Assembly (NCBI GenBank): GCA_947000775.1
Contig: CAMQGK010000130.1
Coordinates: forward strand, 6,757,001 to 6,821,000
Direction: 5' to 3'
DNA length: 64,000 bases
Origin: Pterois miles
Taxonomy: Eukaryota; Chordata; Actinopteri; Perciformes; Scorpaenidae
Of this stretch, positions 1 to 13,090 are shown one piece after another (positions within the stretch are counted from its first letter, which is position 1; the number at the start of each line of letters is the position of its first letter). The notes under the pieces are model-generated. The model was not told the DNA's origin. It saw only the letters and a program-made list of their open reading frames with translations, and did no database searches. Position numbers and translations under genes: made by a program.

Positions 1-1584
1 TTTTTTTTTTATTGAGTACCGACCAATAATGGCTGATCAATCGGGGCATCCCTAGTCGTTGGGGCATGGCTGTACACACACTCTGCGTTCATAAACTGTG
101 ACAGGTTTTAGTCTTACCTGCCTGCACTTGTGTGTGTTTATTTCCCCTGCGCCTCGTCCCTTATTCTCCTCCCTGCATGGGTCCATCCTGGCGAAGGTAT
201 CCTCGTCCCCTTTCCCATCAGCTACCTCTCCGTGCTCCCTGTCTCCGTCAGCATTTAACCCTTGATTGGAGACAGCGGGCGCCTCTCTCTCTGGAGGCCA
301 TGTCCAATCACAGTAACCCAATCTGATACGGAGGGGAGAAGCCGGCGAGATTGCGGGCAATGTTTATTTTGCGATAGGGAGAAAAAGCTTTTTTTGTTTT
401 TTGTTTTTTTTTCCCCCAATCATATGCGAGTATTTGCATATAAATGACAGCCCGGTGGCTGTCAAGGAAGAGAGGGAGTTGGGAAGAGAGAAAAACGACA
501 AATGAAGATGAAGTGTCATGAGAGTAAAGTGCAGGCGAGACGGGGAGAGAGAGAGCTGTTTTATCTGCTTGTGAGGAACTAGGAGGACGATGGGAGGTGC
601 AGTAAATGTCACTGCAGCCATGAAATAAGCAGCTGGAGTCACTCTGCAAAAATGTCTTTTCATCTCCATTTAATCTTTTAATTTCTGAAAAGAAGACAAA
701 ATCATGTTATTGCCAGGTTCATTTTTTTTAAATTCAACTCTCTGTCCAAGGCTGAATTGATCGACCCCACCTTGTGTCTGTGCATTAAAGGGAAAGTGTG
801 GTTTTATGTTTGTGGGTCTGTCCGTTGGTCCACTAGGTTACGATAACGTTGTTCTCACCAAAGCTGAGAACGTGGCAACGTCACTAAGAAACTGACCAGC
901 AGGTCGATAAACATGAGCAGTCAGACAGTTGTATAGGTTGCAGACAGTTTTGCCAAATCACTTTATAATATATATAATAATCCGTCATTGTACAGAAATA
1001 GTGAGTAGACACAGGTAGGTTTGGTTGGACCAATTTTAACCAGGAAGTCAGTCAATGAACTGTGAAAAATGGTGAAAATATGTGTGCAAATTATCCACAT
1101 GACAAATTATTCATGCTCCATGTTGGTCAATGAGTTTCCTCCTCTGTATCCACACCAAACAACAAAAGCCTATCCGGACAGTGTCTAAGGAGCTAATGTT
1201 ATGTACATCATACATATACTAATAGGACCCCAAATGTGATGCTAACGCTAACTGTTAGCCCTGTTCCGTGACCAACATGTAAGGTTAGCATGTTCATATC
1301 AACTACATGACCATCTTCATCGTATCCTCAAGCCATATACTGTATTCTCCTTTATTTGGTTGTAGAGGTAGTAGTATTTGTCGTACATTATTGGCTGTTG
1401 AGAAGGGGCATCCCGTTGCTATTTCAAAACACCAGTAGTCTGACAAATGTCCCATTGGACTGAAAAAAGCCCATTTGTCCAACAGTCTGGTACTATACTA
1501 CAGCACACATTGTTTGACACTGTCAGTGAGCACAGTGTTTAGGTTACTTAATGAATCAGATTTAGAGGATTTAGTAGTCCCCGT

Positions 1585-1777
1585 CTAGCTGTTTGCCTTT
1601 GCCTTCTATTTTATGCTAAGCTAAGCTTAACATGTCCTTACTCCAAATATTTGGGTAAAAAAAGCACATTTCCCAAAATGTTGGACTATCCCTTTATCAT
1701 TTCCCCTCCTCTACACTGCCCTTCTATATATTTATAGACCACCGTTCCCTCCCAGATGGTTATAGATTCTTCTTTAC
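1585..1777 (+). repeat. Local duplication, copy A (~190 bp)
   Basis: This segment recurs at 3621-3805 in the same orientation. Both copies contain TATGCTAAGCTAAGCT, the block TGTTGxACTATCCCTTTATCA and TGTTCCCTCCCAGATG-like text in the same order, with a few substitutions and short indels. Part of the unit resembles a dispersed fish repeat. The shared similarity continues smoothly to about 1777. Confidence 0.75.
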
Positions 1778-2952
1778 GTTAACATATGGCCCATAACTCT
1801 GGTCATTTTAGCATTTACACTCTGTTATTGTTGCAGAGCCATTACACCGACGCGACAATGTCCCTCCTACAATTTTGAAAATAGATTGTGCTCAAGTACA
1901 AGGCCTGAGTTTGCTTATTGCTCCAGAGGTCTATGGTGAGTGTGTGTATTGTGTGTGAACATACTCTCCCATGCAGAGGCCACGGCTGATTGCATATTGG
2001 CTGATGACTCATTCTCTTTTTCAACCTGCTGGAGGTACTTCAATCATGCAGGTAATCTCCTCCTGTACGCCAGCAGCCGAGAGGTTACCTTTCCCACACA
2101 TCAGAGCTATTTTCCTCTTAATTGAGACCCACTCTGCTGCGACAGCGTTCTCGCGCTGAGGAAAATGGCAGGTCAAGATTCAGAGACATCTTTCTCCTCC
2201 CCTGCCTCCCTCCCGTTGGCAAACTGTGAGGTTGATAAGTTCCTTTAGGGACCCTGGAGCCAGGCCAGCTAAGACACTACACTCCACGAGGGCGGGTAAA
2301 GGTTGATGTCGCGTCACCTCATAGAATGTGTAGACTTGTGTACACATGCTTGTGTGTTTATCCAATCAGCCCGGGCCTTAATGCATGCACGCCTTTCTGA
2401 TTGAATTACACCGGGGCCTTTATGGAGGGAAACAGTAGTGAACCTTCCCTGTGAGTGCTCATGAGAGAACAGACACTCTCCGTGGTGACCTGACTCAATC
2501 TGCATACGATTACCCCTCAGCAGACCTGTAACCCAATTTATGAGCTGATCACCTCCTCTCCAGAGGGAGAGCACGCTCGCTCTCCAGCGACAGTAAAAAT
2601 GGAGGAGGAACGCAGTGACATAACATCTGTTTAATTTTATTGTGGCGCCCTTTAAATAAGAAATGCACACTTGTTTTTTTTTAATGTATGTTTACTGGCA
2701 TCTTGGTCGCATCTGCGTTACATCGAATGCACACAAGATTTATATATATATTTATTTTTGTCCTATATATACACAATAAGAAGAAGCTCCATTAAAGTTG
2801 TAGCCACTTCCCAGGGGATCCTTTTAAGAGTGAGGGTCAAATTAATATAATAAATATTGAAAAATTATACATATGTATGTATTTTAAAGTATAATTAGCT
2901 GTAATACTCAAAAGACCTTTTTCAAAAGGTCTTCTTTGACTTGATAGTAATT

Positions 2953-3850
2953 AAGGCTGTCAAAGATAACGCGTTCATGCAAATTCCTTTTAATGCCACT
3001 AATTTATTTAATGCATTTACGCAACTTTTGATTTTTAGATTATCGCGGGCCCATTTTTAGCTAAAGTGAAGATACTGGCATCACATGAAACTAGAAAACC
3101 AAAGAATCCACTGGTACCAACCGTGTCATGGTAGCTTGTCAAGGCAGAGGCTAAATCACTCTCCAAACTTACACTAAATTTTGGTGAAGAAAAGCTGTCG
3201 TGGTCATCCTTAAAGGGGTCCCTTGACCTCTGACCTCCAGATCTGTGAATGTCAATGGGTTCTCAGGGTCCCCACCAGTCTCCCCTTTACAGACATGCCC
3301 ACTTTATTATAATCACATGCAGTTTGGATCAAGTCATAGTCAAGTCAGCACTCTGCAGCACTGACACACTGACAGCTGTTGTTGCCTGTTGGGCTGCAGT
3401 TTGCCGTGTTATGATTTGATCATATTTTTTATGCTAAATGGAGTACCTTTGAGGGTTTCTGGGCAATATTTGCTATTGTTTTATGTCATTAATTGATTTC
3501 CAAATCTATAAATATATACATATATTTGCATAAAGCAGCATATTTGCCCACTCCAGTGTTGATAAGAGTATTAAATATTTCAAAAATCTCCCTTTGATGT
3601 ACATTTTGAACAGATAAAAGTCGCTGTTTATCTCTGCCTCCTGTTTTTATGCTAAGCTAAGCTAAACACATCCAAATATTTGTGTAAAAACACACATTTA
3701 CCAAAGTGTTGAACTATCCCTTTATCATTTTCCCTCCTCTACGCTGCCCCTCTGTAAAGGTATAGACCACTGTTCCCTCCCAGATGCTTATAGATTCCTC
3801 TTTATGTGCGATTTATTTCCGATTAATTGCGATTATCGATTGATAGCCCT
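2953..3850 (+). mobile_element. hAT-like non-autonomous DNA transposon, copy 1 (interrupted)
   Basis: The left end (AGGCTGTCAAAG..AACGCG) and the right end (GATTATCGATTGATAGCCCT) form imperfect inverted termini of the GGGCTGTCAA type. The interior carries the block CCCCTTTGACCTCTGACCTCCAG-like at about 3218-3240, followed by CAGACATGCCCACTTTAT and CACATGCAGTTTGGA. The same blocks recur in order in seven other places in the window. It codes for nothing and is assigned to hAT only by its termini. A ~185 bp insert (3621-3805) splits its right arm. Confidence 0.75.
3621..3805 (+). repeat. Local duplication, copy B, inside hAT-like copy 1
   Basis: This is the same ~190 bp unit as 1585-1777. It lies between ACATTTTGAACAGATAAAAG and a GTGCGATTTATTTCCGATTA block. 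In the hAT-like copy at 5374-5985 the corresponding arm blocks are nearly adjacent, so the segment is an insertion in copy 1. Confidence 0.75.
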
Positions 3851-5373
3851 GTAATGCACACTTCTGTCTATATTTGCATGTAAACAGTGGGTGATGATGA
3901 TTTTTGCATCAATGCTGTCAATTACCTTTGGCGTCTTGTCTTCTCTCTTCATATAAATCACATCCTTGCTTTGGTTTTGGCATAAAACATGAGGATGAAA
4001 GCCTTTTTCTAAACGAGGCCTCTAGTCTTTTCCACAGTTGGACAAATGAGACAAACATGACAAACATAAAAACAAGGCAGGCTTGACAAATGGCCCTGTC
4101 TTTGTTTAATGGCGTGGTTAAATCGGGATATGGCGAAGACCCCATTTCGACGTGGTGTCAGCGAATGCGGCTCTATTAAATCCCGATTTCCATGCTGAGC
4201 GACGTGCAAACATTTGTTCTGTGATCATTTGGCAAGACAGCTGACAGTTACCAGTTACCATTTTTCCAGCTGACAAACAGAGTTGTTTGGACCCGGGATG
4301 CTCTCAGGGACAGCAGCTGAGGAATTACCTCTGTTTGCTTATGGGTCATGTGTAGCATAGCCGCCAACGTCACTTACGCTCGACGGTCCCAGTCGCTGAA
4401 GAGCTGCCGGAGTTGTTATCATCAGCAGATTGTCCAACTCCCCCACCAGTTGTGATCCAGTAGAATGGAAATCTGGTGAGCTGGGAAATGTTAATCGAGT
4501 TCAATTAGGCTTTGTACCATGTTTGTTTCCTGCCAACAGATTAAGCAGAATCCCCACCCTCACTTTCTGAAATGAACAATAACCCTCTGTCAAAAGTCTG
4601 AAACGGGCAATTTGAGGATAGGTGGGAGATAACGGATATTGGCGCCGGCAAGCTCCTTGTGGCAGTATTAGAGATAAATACAGCAAGCCCTTTGAAACAG
4701 CTGGGCTGGAGTTCACCCTTAAAGGGAAATTAATTTAGGATTTTTGATGCTTTTATTTTTTTTCTTTAACTTCTTAGTGATATTTCCAAAACCCTGTGCA
4801 GTAATTGAACACCTTGGGGTGGTTTAAAAAGCACCCTTTATCTGGCAGTAATTCCACTGTTGAAAAGACCCACTGTTACATGTTGCATATGTTTTCAGCA
4901 CTTTTTCATTTGTCTTTTTATCAGATGCATAATAATATGTATGTAATTTAATTATTTAGTCCAAAAATTGAAATACACATTTAAGTGTGTGTCGATTTAT
5001 GTTTTACTGAACCAGCTATGCAGATGTATTTGTATTTGTATTTTGCATGATAATTTACATTACATTTGATAATTAGCAAATCCTGTACCATTCTGTGAGA
5101 CATACATTTTCTTCTTTCAGTAAGAGGGAAAGTGTCCAGCTGTAAAAGTGTGAGTGTTTATTTGCAGTGCTGATGGGAAAGGCAATGACTGAGCCAGGCT
5201 GTCTGATGTTTGGCAGTGATGCATTTGCTGTGTTTTTGTGAGGCGCCTTTAAGTGAAATTGTCTCTTTTCTGTCTGGGCCGGTAGAATATGTACAGTATA
5301 TATGGGTGCAAAGACCAGTTGAGTGGGGCATATTGTATAATTTTCAGTATTTACTTTATTGAAGAAAAAGTTC

Positions 5374-5985
5374 TAGGGCTGTCAATGTCAGCAACAACAT
5401 AATTATAATAATGTGTGTGAAGGTAAATTTGTTTTATCGGCACTAATTTTTTAAATGCATTAACGCATCTTACTCGGTTTTAAAGCTGAGTGAAGATACT
5501 GGCATCACATGAAAATAGAAAACCTAATGAATCCACTGGGACCGACCGTGTCACTATAGCTTGTCACGAATACTACAATAAAAAAGCTAAATAACGCTTC
5601 AAACTTGGTGAGGAAAAAACTGTCATGGCCATTTTCAAAGGGGTCCATTGACCTCTGACCTCCAGATATGTGAATGTAAATGGGTTCTGTGGGTACCCAC
5701 CAGTCACCCCTCTACAGACATGCCCACTTTATGATAATCACATGCAGTTTGGAGAAAGTCATAGTAGTTGCAAATGCAGGTCAGTACCTGTGAGGGTTTC
5801 TGGACAATATTTGTCATTGTTTTGTGTTGTTAATTGTTTTCTGATAATAAATATTTGCATAAAGCAAATGTATGTAAACGTCCATATTGATAAGATTATT
5901 AAATACTTGACACATCTTCCTTTAAGGTGCATTTTGAATGTATAGAAAATGGATGATTAATTTCCGGTTAATTGTGATTCATAAG
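5374..5985 (+). mobile_element. hAT-like non-autonomous transposon, copy 2
   Basis: It begins with TAGGGCTGTCAATGTCA and ends near TTTCCGGTTAATTGTGATTC. It has the family's internal blocks in order: GAAGATACTGGCATCACATG, the ACCTCTGACCTCCAGATATG block, CAGACATGCCCACTTTATGA and GAGGGTTTCTGGACAATATT. It is oriented as copy 1 but lacks the 185 bp insert. The 91-codon open frame at 5670-5945 is by-product reading of the repeat. Confidence 0.8.
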
Positions 5986-6530
5986 TCTTTCAGTGAGTAG
6001 TACTGAAGTATCGCAACTAAAAGCAGCAGGGTCAACTGGTTTTAGTGATCTTATTATTTGCTTATTTGTTGTCAATGTCAACTAAGGTGGATCCTGCAGG
6101 TTATTTTGTGGCGTCTTAAACAGTCTTAGTTTATCATATGTTGCATATTCATATATACTGGAGGCTTGTGTTCAATGAAATTACAACAAACTAACACAAG
6201 TCATCATTGCAGCGTGGGAGGAGAACTGTAGTACTTTCTGTGTTGTTTTGTCTGTATGTGTACGCCTAAGAGACTTATCAGAAAGATTACTTCATGCAGA
6301 CTAATCTTGTTCTCTATTTGAGCCGCCGCCTGCTTACGTGACCTTTTCCACTCCCCTGTTGTTTTTATTGGTTGCGTGAGTAAAACACTTCAGCCTCTCA
6401 ATTAAGACACATGATTAGAAGTGAAACCATCTTGGCTGTGGTTGTCTTACCTTAAGCCTCCGAGTTATTATCGTCCACAAACTAATTAGCAAGTTCTTGA
6501 TAAGCGAGGGTAGACCCCTTGTTGCCATGG

Positions 6531-6544
6531 CAACAGTTAGACTT
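6531..6544. promoter_or_regulatory. Perfect RFX X-box palindrome (candidate)
   Basis: The 14-mer GTTGCCATGGCAAC is its own reverse complement. It fits the RFX-family X-box (GTNRCC, spacer, RGYAAC) with a 2-bp spacer. It lies in sequence with no recognised repeat and with several TAATTAG-like homeodomain cores nearby. Whether it acts as an enhancer is inference; a single motif can occur by chance. Confidence 0.5.
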
Positions 6545-9500
6545 AATCACAATGAAAGGATTGTGGTGTTGGGTGCACACGCCACCTTCTCCAGCATTAT
6601 TTGCTTAATTTTGCTTCACTCTAATTGTACAATATAGGTGTTTTTTTTTTCATTTTCTGGCTCCTGGGAGGGCCCACTTAACTGAGGGAATCAAAAGGAG
6701 TTTTACAGCGTGATGTCAAAGCATCTCAACGCAGCGTTCTCATGAAATGGAGGCGGCGACTTATTATTTGTTGCTGATTTAGGATCACGTCGGATCAGGA
6801 AATGGGCTGCAGAATGGGCGCCGCTGCTGCAGGTGAAGTGAGCTGTCAACTCCGCCTGACAGTGAAATTACAGAGCTAATGGTATATTCAGTACGTCCAC
6901 ACTCAGATACTCGATAGCTGTCTTTTGAATCTTTAAATGAATTCGGGGATCCGTTTTGTCTAAACTGCTACAACTGATTTTCTACATTTCCCAGAAAGCA
7001 TTTCAATACCCTCAAGAAAGCACAGAAATGAGCTATAGAGACTATTTGTGTATTGTTATTTGCTTATTTGTAGGGGTGGGACTCACCAGTTCTTCCCAAA
7101 GTGATTCCTTAGCTTTTCTAGTTTCATATGAGATCAGTAGCTTCTCATTATCTGCCAGATTAAGAGGTTAATAGGTTATATAACAAAATCTCAATAGTTG
7201 GCATCCTTGTGTTGATACACAAAATATTGCGATATTTTTCCTCTACTATTTTGATAATCAGTTAATTGTTTAAGTCAGTTATCAAGCAAAACCACCAAAC
7301 ATCTACAGGCTTCAGTTTCCAAAGTGTGAAGATTTGCTGTGTTTCTCTGCTTTGTGTTATTGTTAAAGTTTTAGTCCACCAAATTAGACCAGATTAAACT
7401 CCTGGGAGGCCCAGGGCAAGAATGACCAGTTTGGCCCCCATTAACCCCGTTCTTCCCACTGTCTGGTCATGGTGTACAGTTTTTCTATGCCGGCGTAGAC
7501 ATGTAAGCTGTGTGGTTTTCGGATGTAACACTAATTAATTTGATAGCACTCAACATGTAAAATCCTTGACACCATGATCTTACTGCGGGTTTTGGTAACT
7601 GATGGATCTTTTGCTGTTAAACTGCACTGCAGCGTCTCCGTCTTTCATCTTTTATCCAGCACCTAAAGCACCCACCAGCGCTGTTACTGCCGCTCCCAGC
7701 GTGACCCTCACAGTACCACACAATACAACACAATAACATAAATCAGCATGCTCTAATCAATTCCCCGCCAGCACCCCTCCCCCGGTTACCCCCAACGACT
7801 CCCTCCCTCCCACACACGCTGCACCTCGCTGATTGGCGCCCGAGTTGCTTCTTTGGTAAATAAAACATTTATAGAGGCTCAATTAGCGAAGCCTGTTGAG
7901 TCTGCAGCAGCTGTGCTCGCCAGCTGTTTTTAAAGGAAGAGCGATGCAGCGAGGTGAGGCGAGGGAGACGAGGATGTCAGGAACAGGAAGGGGAAAAAAT
8001 TGAGAAGGTGAGATGAAGCAGGCAGAGAGCTTGTTTTTGATTCAGCATAGGCCTAGTTTGTTTTTCAAATAAAAACCAAGTTAAAGAGCAGAGGGAAATA
8101 TACTTTTTGATAAAAGTATTGGAAGTAGCCTCTCTGCAAACTCAGTAGCTTTTATCTGATTCACAAGATCTAACTATAAAATGTGTGTGTCCTTTGCATA
8201 TCTGAAGTTCCACTCAATCTATCGACTTCATACTCGGTGGATGTATTGCTCCGGATCTAAGAAAGTGCAGTGTCAAATGTGGGCAATTTGGCCAAATGGT
8301 GGTGCTGTAACAATGAACTTTACACTTTTTACGCTAAACTCTCAGAAACAAAATTGTTTTTCCCCTTGATTTAGTAGGTCCCGATGAATCTATCCATATA
8401 AGCCACATCCATCTTGTCTTGATTGATTTTTCCACCATTTTGAATTGTGACCAAATCTGATTTTTTTGCTACTCATCCTACAAATTTTTGAGCAATTGCC
8501 AGCAAAGTTGGCACAGAACATCTCTGGACCAAGCTGGGAAAACTTATTTTTTTGGATTGATTTGCTATAGCTGGCCCTCAAAGTTAGCTCAAACACTGCA
8601 GGCAGTATCGGAGGTCATATCTCCTGAACGCGTTGTGCTATTGGGACCACATTTGGCTTTGGGACCACATTTGGTGGTCATGTGTAGATATAATGTCTGA
8701 CTGACTATGATAAATTTTGTGCTATTTGGCCAATAGATTGCCCTATAGCAGCACCATCTTTAGTTGACGGGTACAAGCAGCCATACTGCGGTTCTCGATA
8801 ACGCTGCAACTTCTAAGTTACAACAGTCGGCCCGGACAGAAAAAAAAAAAATGAATATAGTGATTAAGTCATTTTATTGTAAACCGTGTTATAAAGCTGT
8901 CATTCTTACAGGATCCCAACATGGAGACCCAACAGGAGGCATTGATCTGAACTGATCTACTCAGCAGCATGTTAGCTGTACAACATACTGGAGGTTACCA
9001 TGATGATTTACCCCAGTAACACAACTCACCATGTGTGAAAATCCCAATCAGCAGCTCAGGAGTTGGTATTGCTGGTTTGACTTTTCACTGGTGTACCAAA
9101 ACTTGGTAAAGATTAAATGTCAACTGAAAATTGTGTGTTTTTCATGAAGCCCAAAGAGGGAAAATAAGTCTGAGGATCAAAACCATGCCATTGCCTGCTG
9201 TGCATGAATAATGCAACTTTTTTTTTTTACTGGCAGTCGGTGGGCTTTATTAGATGTCGTATTGGGAAGACCCCCCTTTGCTCCGCTTTGACATGTGCAG
9301 CGGCACAATATGAGACTTTTTTTTCTCTATTTATATGACTAAAAAACATCCTTTGAGACCTGAAGGTAGTCTGAGAGTGAATGCAGATTTACTGCAGCCT
9401 CTGATTTTCTCAGGTCAAAATGTAGATGAGTTCCATCACTGCCATTTAAACAGATATTGACGGTCGCTTATACACAGTTTATTGCCAGTAGACTCAATTT

Positions 9501-10573
9501 ATGTATGAGACGGTGACACACGAGTCAAATATAAATACAGTAATGTTTGTAGGTGAAGGCAGGGCCAGGCGGGTAGCAATGATTGAATGCAGCAGTTGGT
9601 ATGTTGAGAGTTCAGTTTAACATTCAAAAGGATACACAGGAGCGGTAATGAAACACTTCACCAACATATTTACATCTTTTCACAGCATTTCAAATGTGTC
9701 CTCCGCAACTGCATACTATGCACTACATACTCAATATGTCCACTATCATTCAACATACTTTTATGTGAATAAACAGTAGTATGTATCTTTTCAGACGCAG
9801 TGAACTGTAATAAACAAGTCACTTACAAGTCACCTCCTTACAGGCTTAACATCTGAACCAATTACACTGCAGTGTGGGTTATTTATTCCGGCATAGTGTC
9901 CAGTGTTTGCATACTGTAATATTTCACCAGGAACAGTATACATTTTGCGTAATATTTCATTCATTTTAAGGTTGCACACCTTCCCCAATTTGAGAAGATG
10001 GTGTCCCATCTGGTTGGATGTTTGCTTTTAGATGTTGACCCATGACTAAAATAGTCATGCAGGCCTGTCATTGTGTTGCTTATGGATGGAAATAGTGAGA
10101 ATAAATTATTCCCCTTTTTGCTGGCGACCCCCTGGAACCACCTCAAGGACCACAGCTGCTTTAGCTTACGAAATAGCTTGTCAGCATGAGATTTGGGAAG
10201 CAATCACAGTTTATTTCCTGTTGCAGTGCAAGAAAGCTATAAAAGAAGGAAGGGGTCATCATGTCATTGTGAGTATCGGTATAAAGGTCCAGATTCATAG
10301 AGTCATATGAAAGTTGGTGATTAGCACCACCTCCTGATAATAATGGGAGGATCTGCAATCTAGGCATCTATCAGCTATCATCTGAAGATAATTTAGCTAT
10401 TTATTGGTGTAAAATTATCTTGTAAACTGACTACTTGTGAAACAATCCAGTTGTAGACGTCGTCTCTCAACTCAACAACAACAACAACAATGAGCAGCGC
10501 ACGGAAGATGAAGTCTTGGTCAAAATATTTTGCCCTTCAAGATGTATCCGTTGTCAGACCAGTGGGTTCTGAG

Positions 10574-10827
10574 TAGAGATGCTAATTTTGTACAGTACTG
10601 TTTATTTGTGAGTGAATAAAAGCTACGACGACCAGAGCCAACTTCCAGTATCTTGCGATGCCGGCTCACACTCTGTTAAGGTGGACCAGCTTGACGTGAT
10701 GCGCTGCTACTCTGAATTTTGCTCAGCTTTTTAATTAATTATTAATAAATCTTTCAACTGTTTAACTAAATGCGTTAAAATGTTTAATGTTAGTTAACAG
10801 TTAAACAGTTATTTATTAACATCCCTA
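10574..10827 (+). mobile_element. Short hAT-like MITE (254 bp)
   Basis: The left terminus TAGAGATGCTAAT and the right terminus (reverse complement TAGGGATGTTAAT) match at 11 of 13 positions. The flanking 8-mers GTTCTGAG (10566-10573) and ATTCCGAG (10828-10835) match at 6 of 8, fitting an aged 8-bp hAT target-site duplication. There is no coding capacity. It sits about 550 bp upstream of the first exon. Confidence 0.6.
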
Positions 10828-11380
10828 ATTCCGAGATTGGTTATTGATAACAAAGGTGTCCCATTCCAATCAGACACAGGTAGATTACTGCCGACTTCGC
10901 AGCAATGTGAGTCCTTGAGGCAGTGTATGGGAGTGAGATCAGCTGACAGGAAGTGAACATGGACTCAAGCTGTTACCTAGCAATGCAGCTCCTTGGAAAT
11001 GGTCTATAAGGACGCATGCTTCCTCTTTGTCTTTTTTAATTAGCTGTGAACTCATTTAGGCATGTTTACGTTAAAGGTGTGTGTACGCACTAATGGCCTC
11101 ATTTGGTTTGTGTGTTCCTGTGAAAACAAACAGAAACATAGTGCATCACTGCTGCGTGGAGGAAAAGAGCTCCTTGATTGATTGTGATACAAGGATCACT
11201 GGCAAAGCACATCAACGGACAGGCCGATGGCAGCACTGAAAGTGATCTTGTCCTGGTTGCTGCATACCCTTTTCATGATTACAAATCCCCTCGGCTTTGG
11301 CTTGGTGATGATGTGAATTGGCTCAAAAAAATATCCAAACCTCCTGCTTAAATCTCTTATTCTTTGTCCTTTTCTTTCAG

Positions 11381-11660
11381 TGGAAGGCTGCACGGATTGG
11401 TCGGTGGACTACCTGAAATATAAGGTGCTTCTGGGGGAACCCGTACGGATTAAGTGCGCTTTATTCTATGGATATATCCGGGCCAACTACACCCACGCAC
11501 AGAGTGCAGGACTTAGCCTTATGTGGTACAAAAGCGCAGGACATGGTGACTTCGAGGAACCCATCAGTTTTGACGGCACAAGGATGAGCAAAGAGGAGGA
11601 CGCCATATGGTTCCGACCAGCAGAGTTGGACGATGTGGGCTACTACTCCTGCGTATTAAG
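11381..11660 (+). CDS. il1rapl1: il1rapl1-like exon: Ig domain 1 (human exon 3 equivalent)
   Basis: Internal exon, 280 nt. The acceptor is TTTCTTTCAG and the donor AG|GTAAGC. Reading starts with the last two bases of a split codon (phase 1), and the exon ends with two bases (AG) that join G of the next exon to give Arg (phase 2). The product begins EGCTDWSVDYLKYKVLLGEP and contains CALFYGYIRANYTHAQSAGL, DFEEPISFDGTRMSKEED and YYSCVLR: the first Ig-like domain with its B-strand Cys (KCALF) and F-strand Cys (YSC). NYT is an N-glycosylation sequon. IL1RAPL proteins are neuronal type I receptors that organise synapses by binding presynaptic PTPRD. The Cys of GCTDW corresponds to human IL1RAPL1 Cys31. 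DFEEPI, FDG and FRP favour il1rapl1; CVLR is il1rapl2-like. The gene family is certain, the paralogue fairly so. Confidence 0.93.
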
Positions 11661-13090
11661 GTAAGCTCGTCTTCATTTCTATGAAATGTAAATTGCTGTT
11701 TTTATTGCTTTGCTTCAAAGTGGAGCAAGCATCCGTGAAGAAGTCTCCACCATTTTGGACTTGTTTTGCCAGCAGTGTGTCAGTAAAATTGTGGGGTAAA
11801 TAACATTTCTGGAGCCCTGTGGACACAAGTAAAGCTATTTTCAAGTCCTCCCCTGGTGACTTCTAATGAAGTCTCTCATCTCTGGCCAAAAGAGCACTGG
11901 TCCTTGGTCCACAGAGCATCTTCTAACAGTATGAGGCCCCTTTGCTTCACTTTTATATGCTAAATTATTTCTTTATCCTCCTCTGGGGGACAGTAAGCCA
12001 TTAGGTGGTATTGGTAAATCCATAAGTCACTAGTCCTTTCTGAAAATGTGAAAGAGGAAGGAGTTGGATGAAAGAGAACGGGCAGAAATTCAGCACAGGA
12101 AGATTGAGGAAAGGAAAACGGTGGTTAAGATAAAAAGGAAAAAGACGAGGGGTTTCCTACTATCTTCCTTTTCCACTTGGCTGATGGTGGAGGTAGACAA
12201 TTGTTTGATTTATGAGTTCTATAATGTGGTGGCTTCCTAGCTCATATTGGCAGAAGTTTTCATTAACGTGGAGGTTGTCTGTATCCAGGACAAGGGTAAC
12301 TTTGAAATACATCTTCCTGAAAGATAACAGCGTTCACAAAAATGCACTAAAACATTTGTATTTCGATCTAAACAGAACCAATTACGACATTTGTTCCACT
12401 GGCAACAAAAAAAAGAGCAGAATGATGTACTCCTGAGCGGTTGCACGTGTTTCACAAGCCCCGTTCTAAGAGGTTTTGGCTATTACTATTCATCACCATT
12501 AGCACTCTCGCCTTTGCCGCGGCGGCCGCCGTGAATAGAAACGGGCAGTGCCAATCCAACAATCCTCCATTCAGCGATGCTGGCAGCGTTTTTCTGGAGG
12601 TAGACAATCGGTCAGGTCCGAGTTATTGTGTAATCACGCAGAAAGTAGAGCCATGAGATTTGATTTGGAAGAGTGGTGTTGCTTTGTCGCCAGTCTCCGC
12701 CATTCAGAGGCAAATTAAGGGGCAACACTTATTTGCCCATCATGGAGAGAAATAACAATAGTTGTGAATGCAGAGCACTTTTCCTTGGCACAGGATTTCT
12801 CTCTGCAGGCATTTCTTTAGACTATTGTTGTCTATTGTTGCTTTCTGCCAGTATTCACTTTTTAATGCTTAACTTTCAGCTGCCCCAGGAATGGAACATT
12901 TACAGCTCTGACCTTTATTTACAACGCCAGCATTGATGCTACAATCAGCTCCTCTGATTTTCAGTGCTAATCAAAGCATGGGGGTGTTAACATCTTCACA
13001 GTATTATAGGAAACTGATTAGCTCCAGCACAGTAAGACCATGTCATGATGTGAATATTCATACAAGTGATTTTATGTAAACCAGTAGGCT

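Larger units (their letters stand above)
1..11380 (+). other. il1rapl1: 3' part of the long intron upstream of the first visible il1rapl1 exon
   Basis: No coding exon is recognisable in this stretch. It ends in a normal acceptor, a pyrimidine-rich tract followed by CAG at 11378-11380. It is AT-rich, with scattered repeats listed separately: a local duplication, two hAT-like copies and a MITE. The stretch 8170-8755 reads like an old dispersed fish repeat, but no second copy is present in the window to prove it. About 6330-6850 and 7740-7930 look non-repetitive and moderately GC-rich. The signal-peptide exon expected upstream was looked for and not found. Confidence 0.8.

Noticed and set aside
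12441..12656. Frame with a hydrophobic, signal-peptide-like segment (RFWLLLFITISTLAF)
   Set aside because: There is no in-frame ATG after the upstream stop and no matching splice sites or partner exon; it lies downstream of the Ig1 exon, so it cannot be the receptor's leader.
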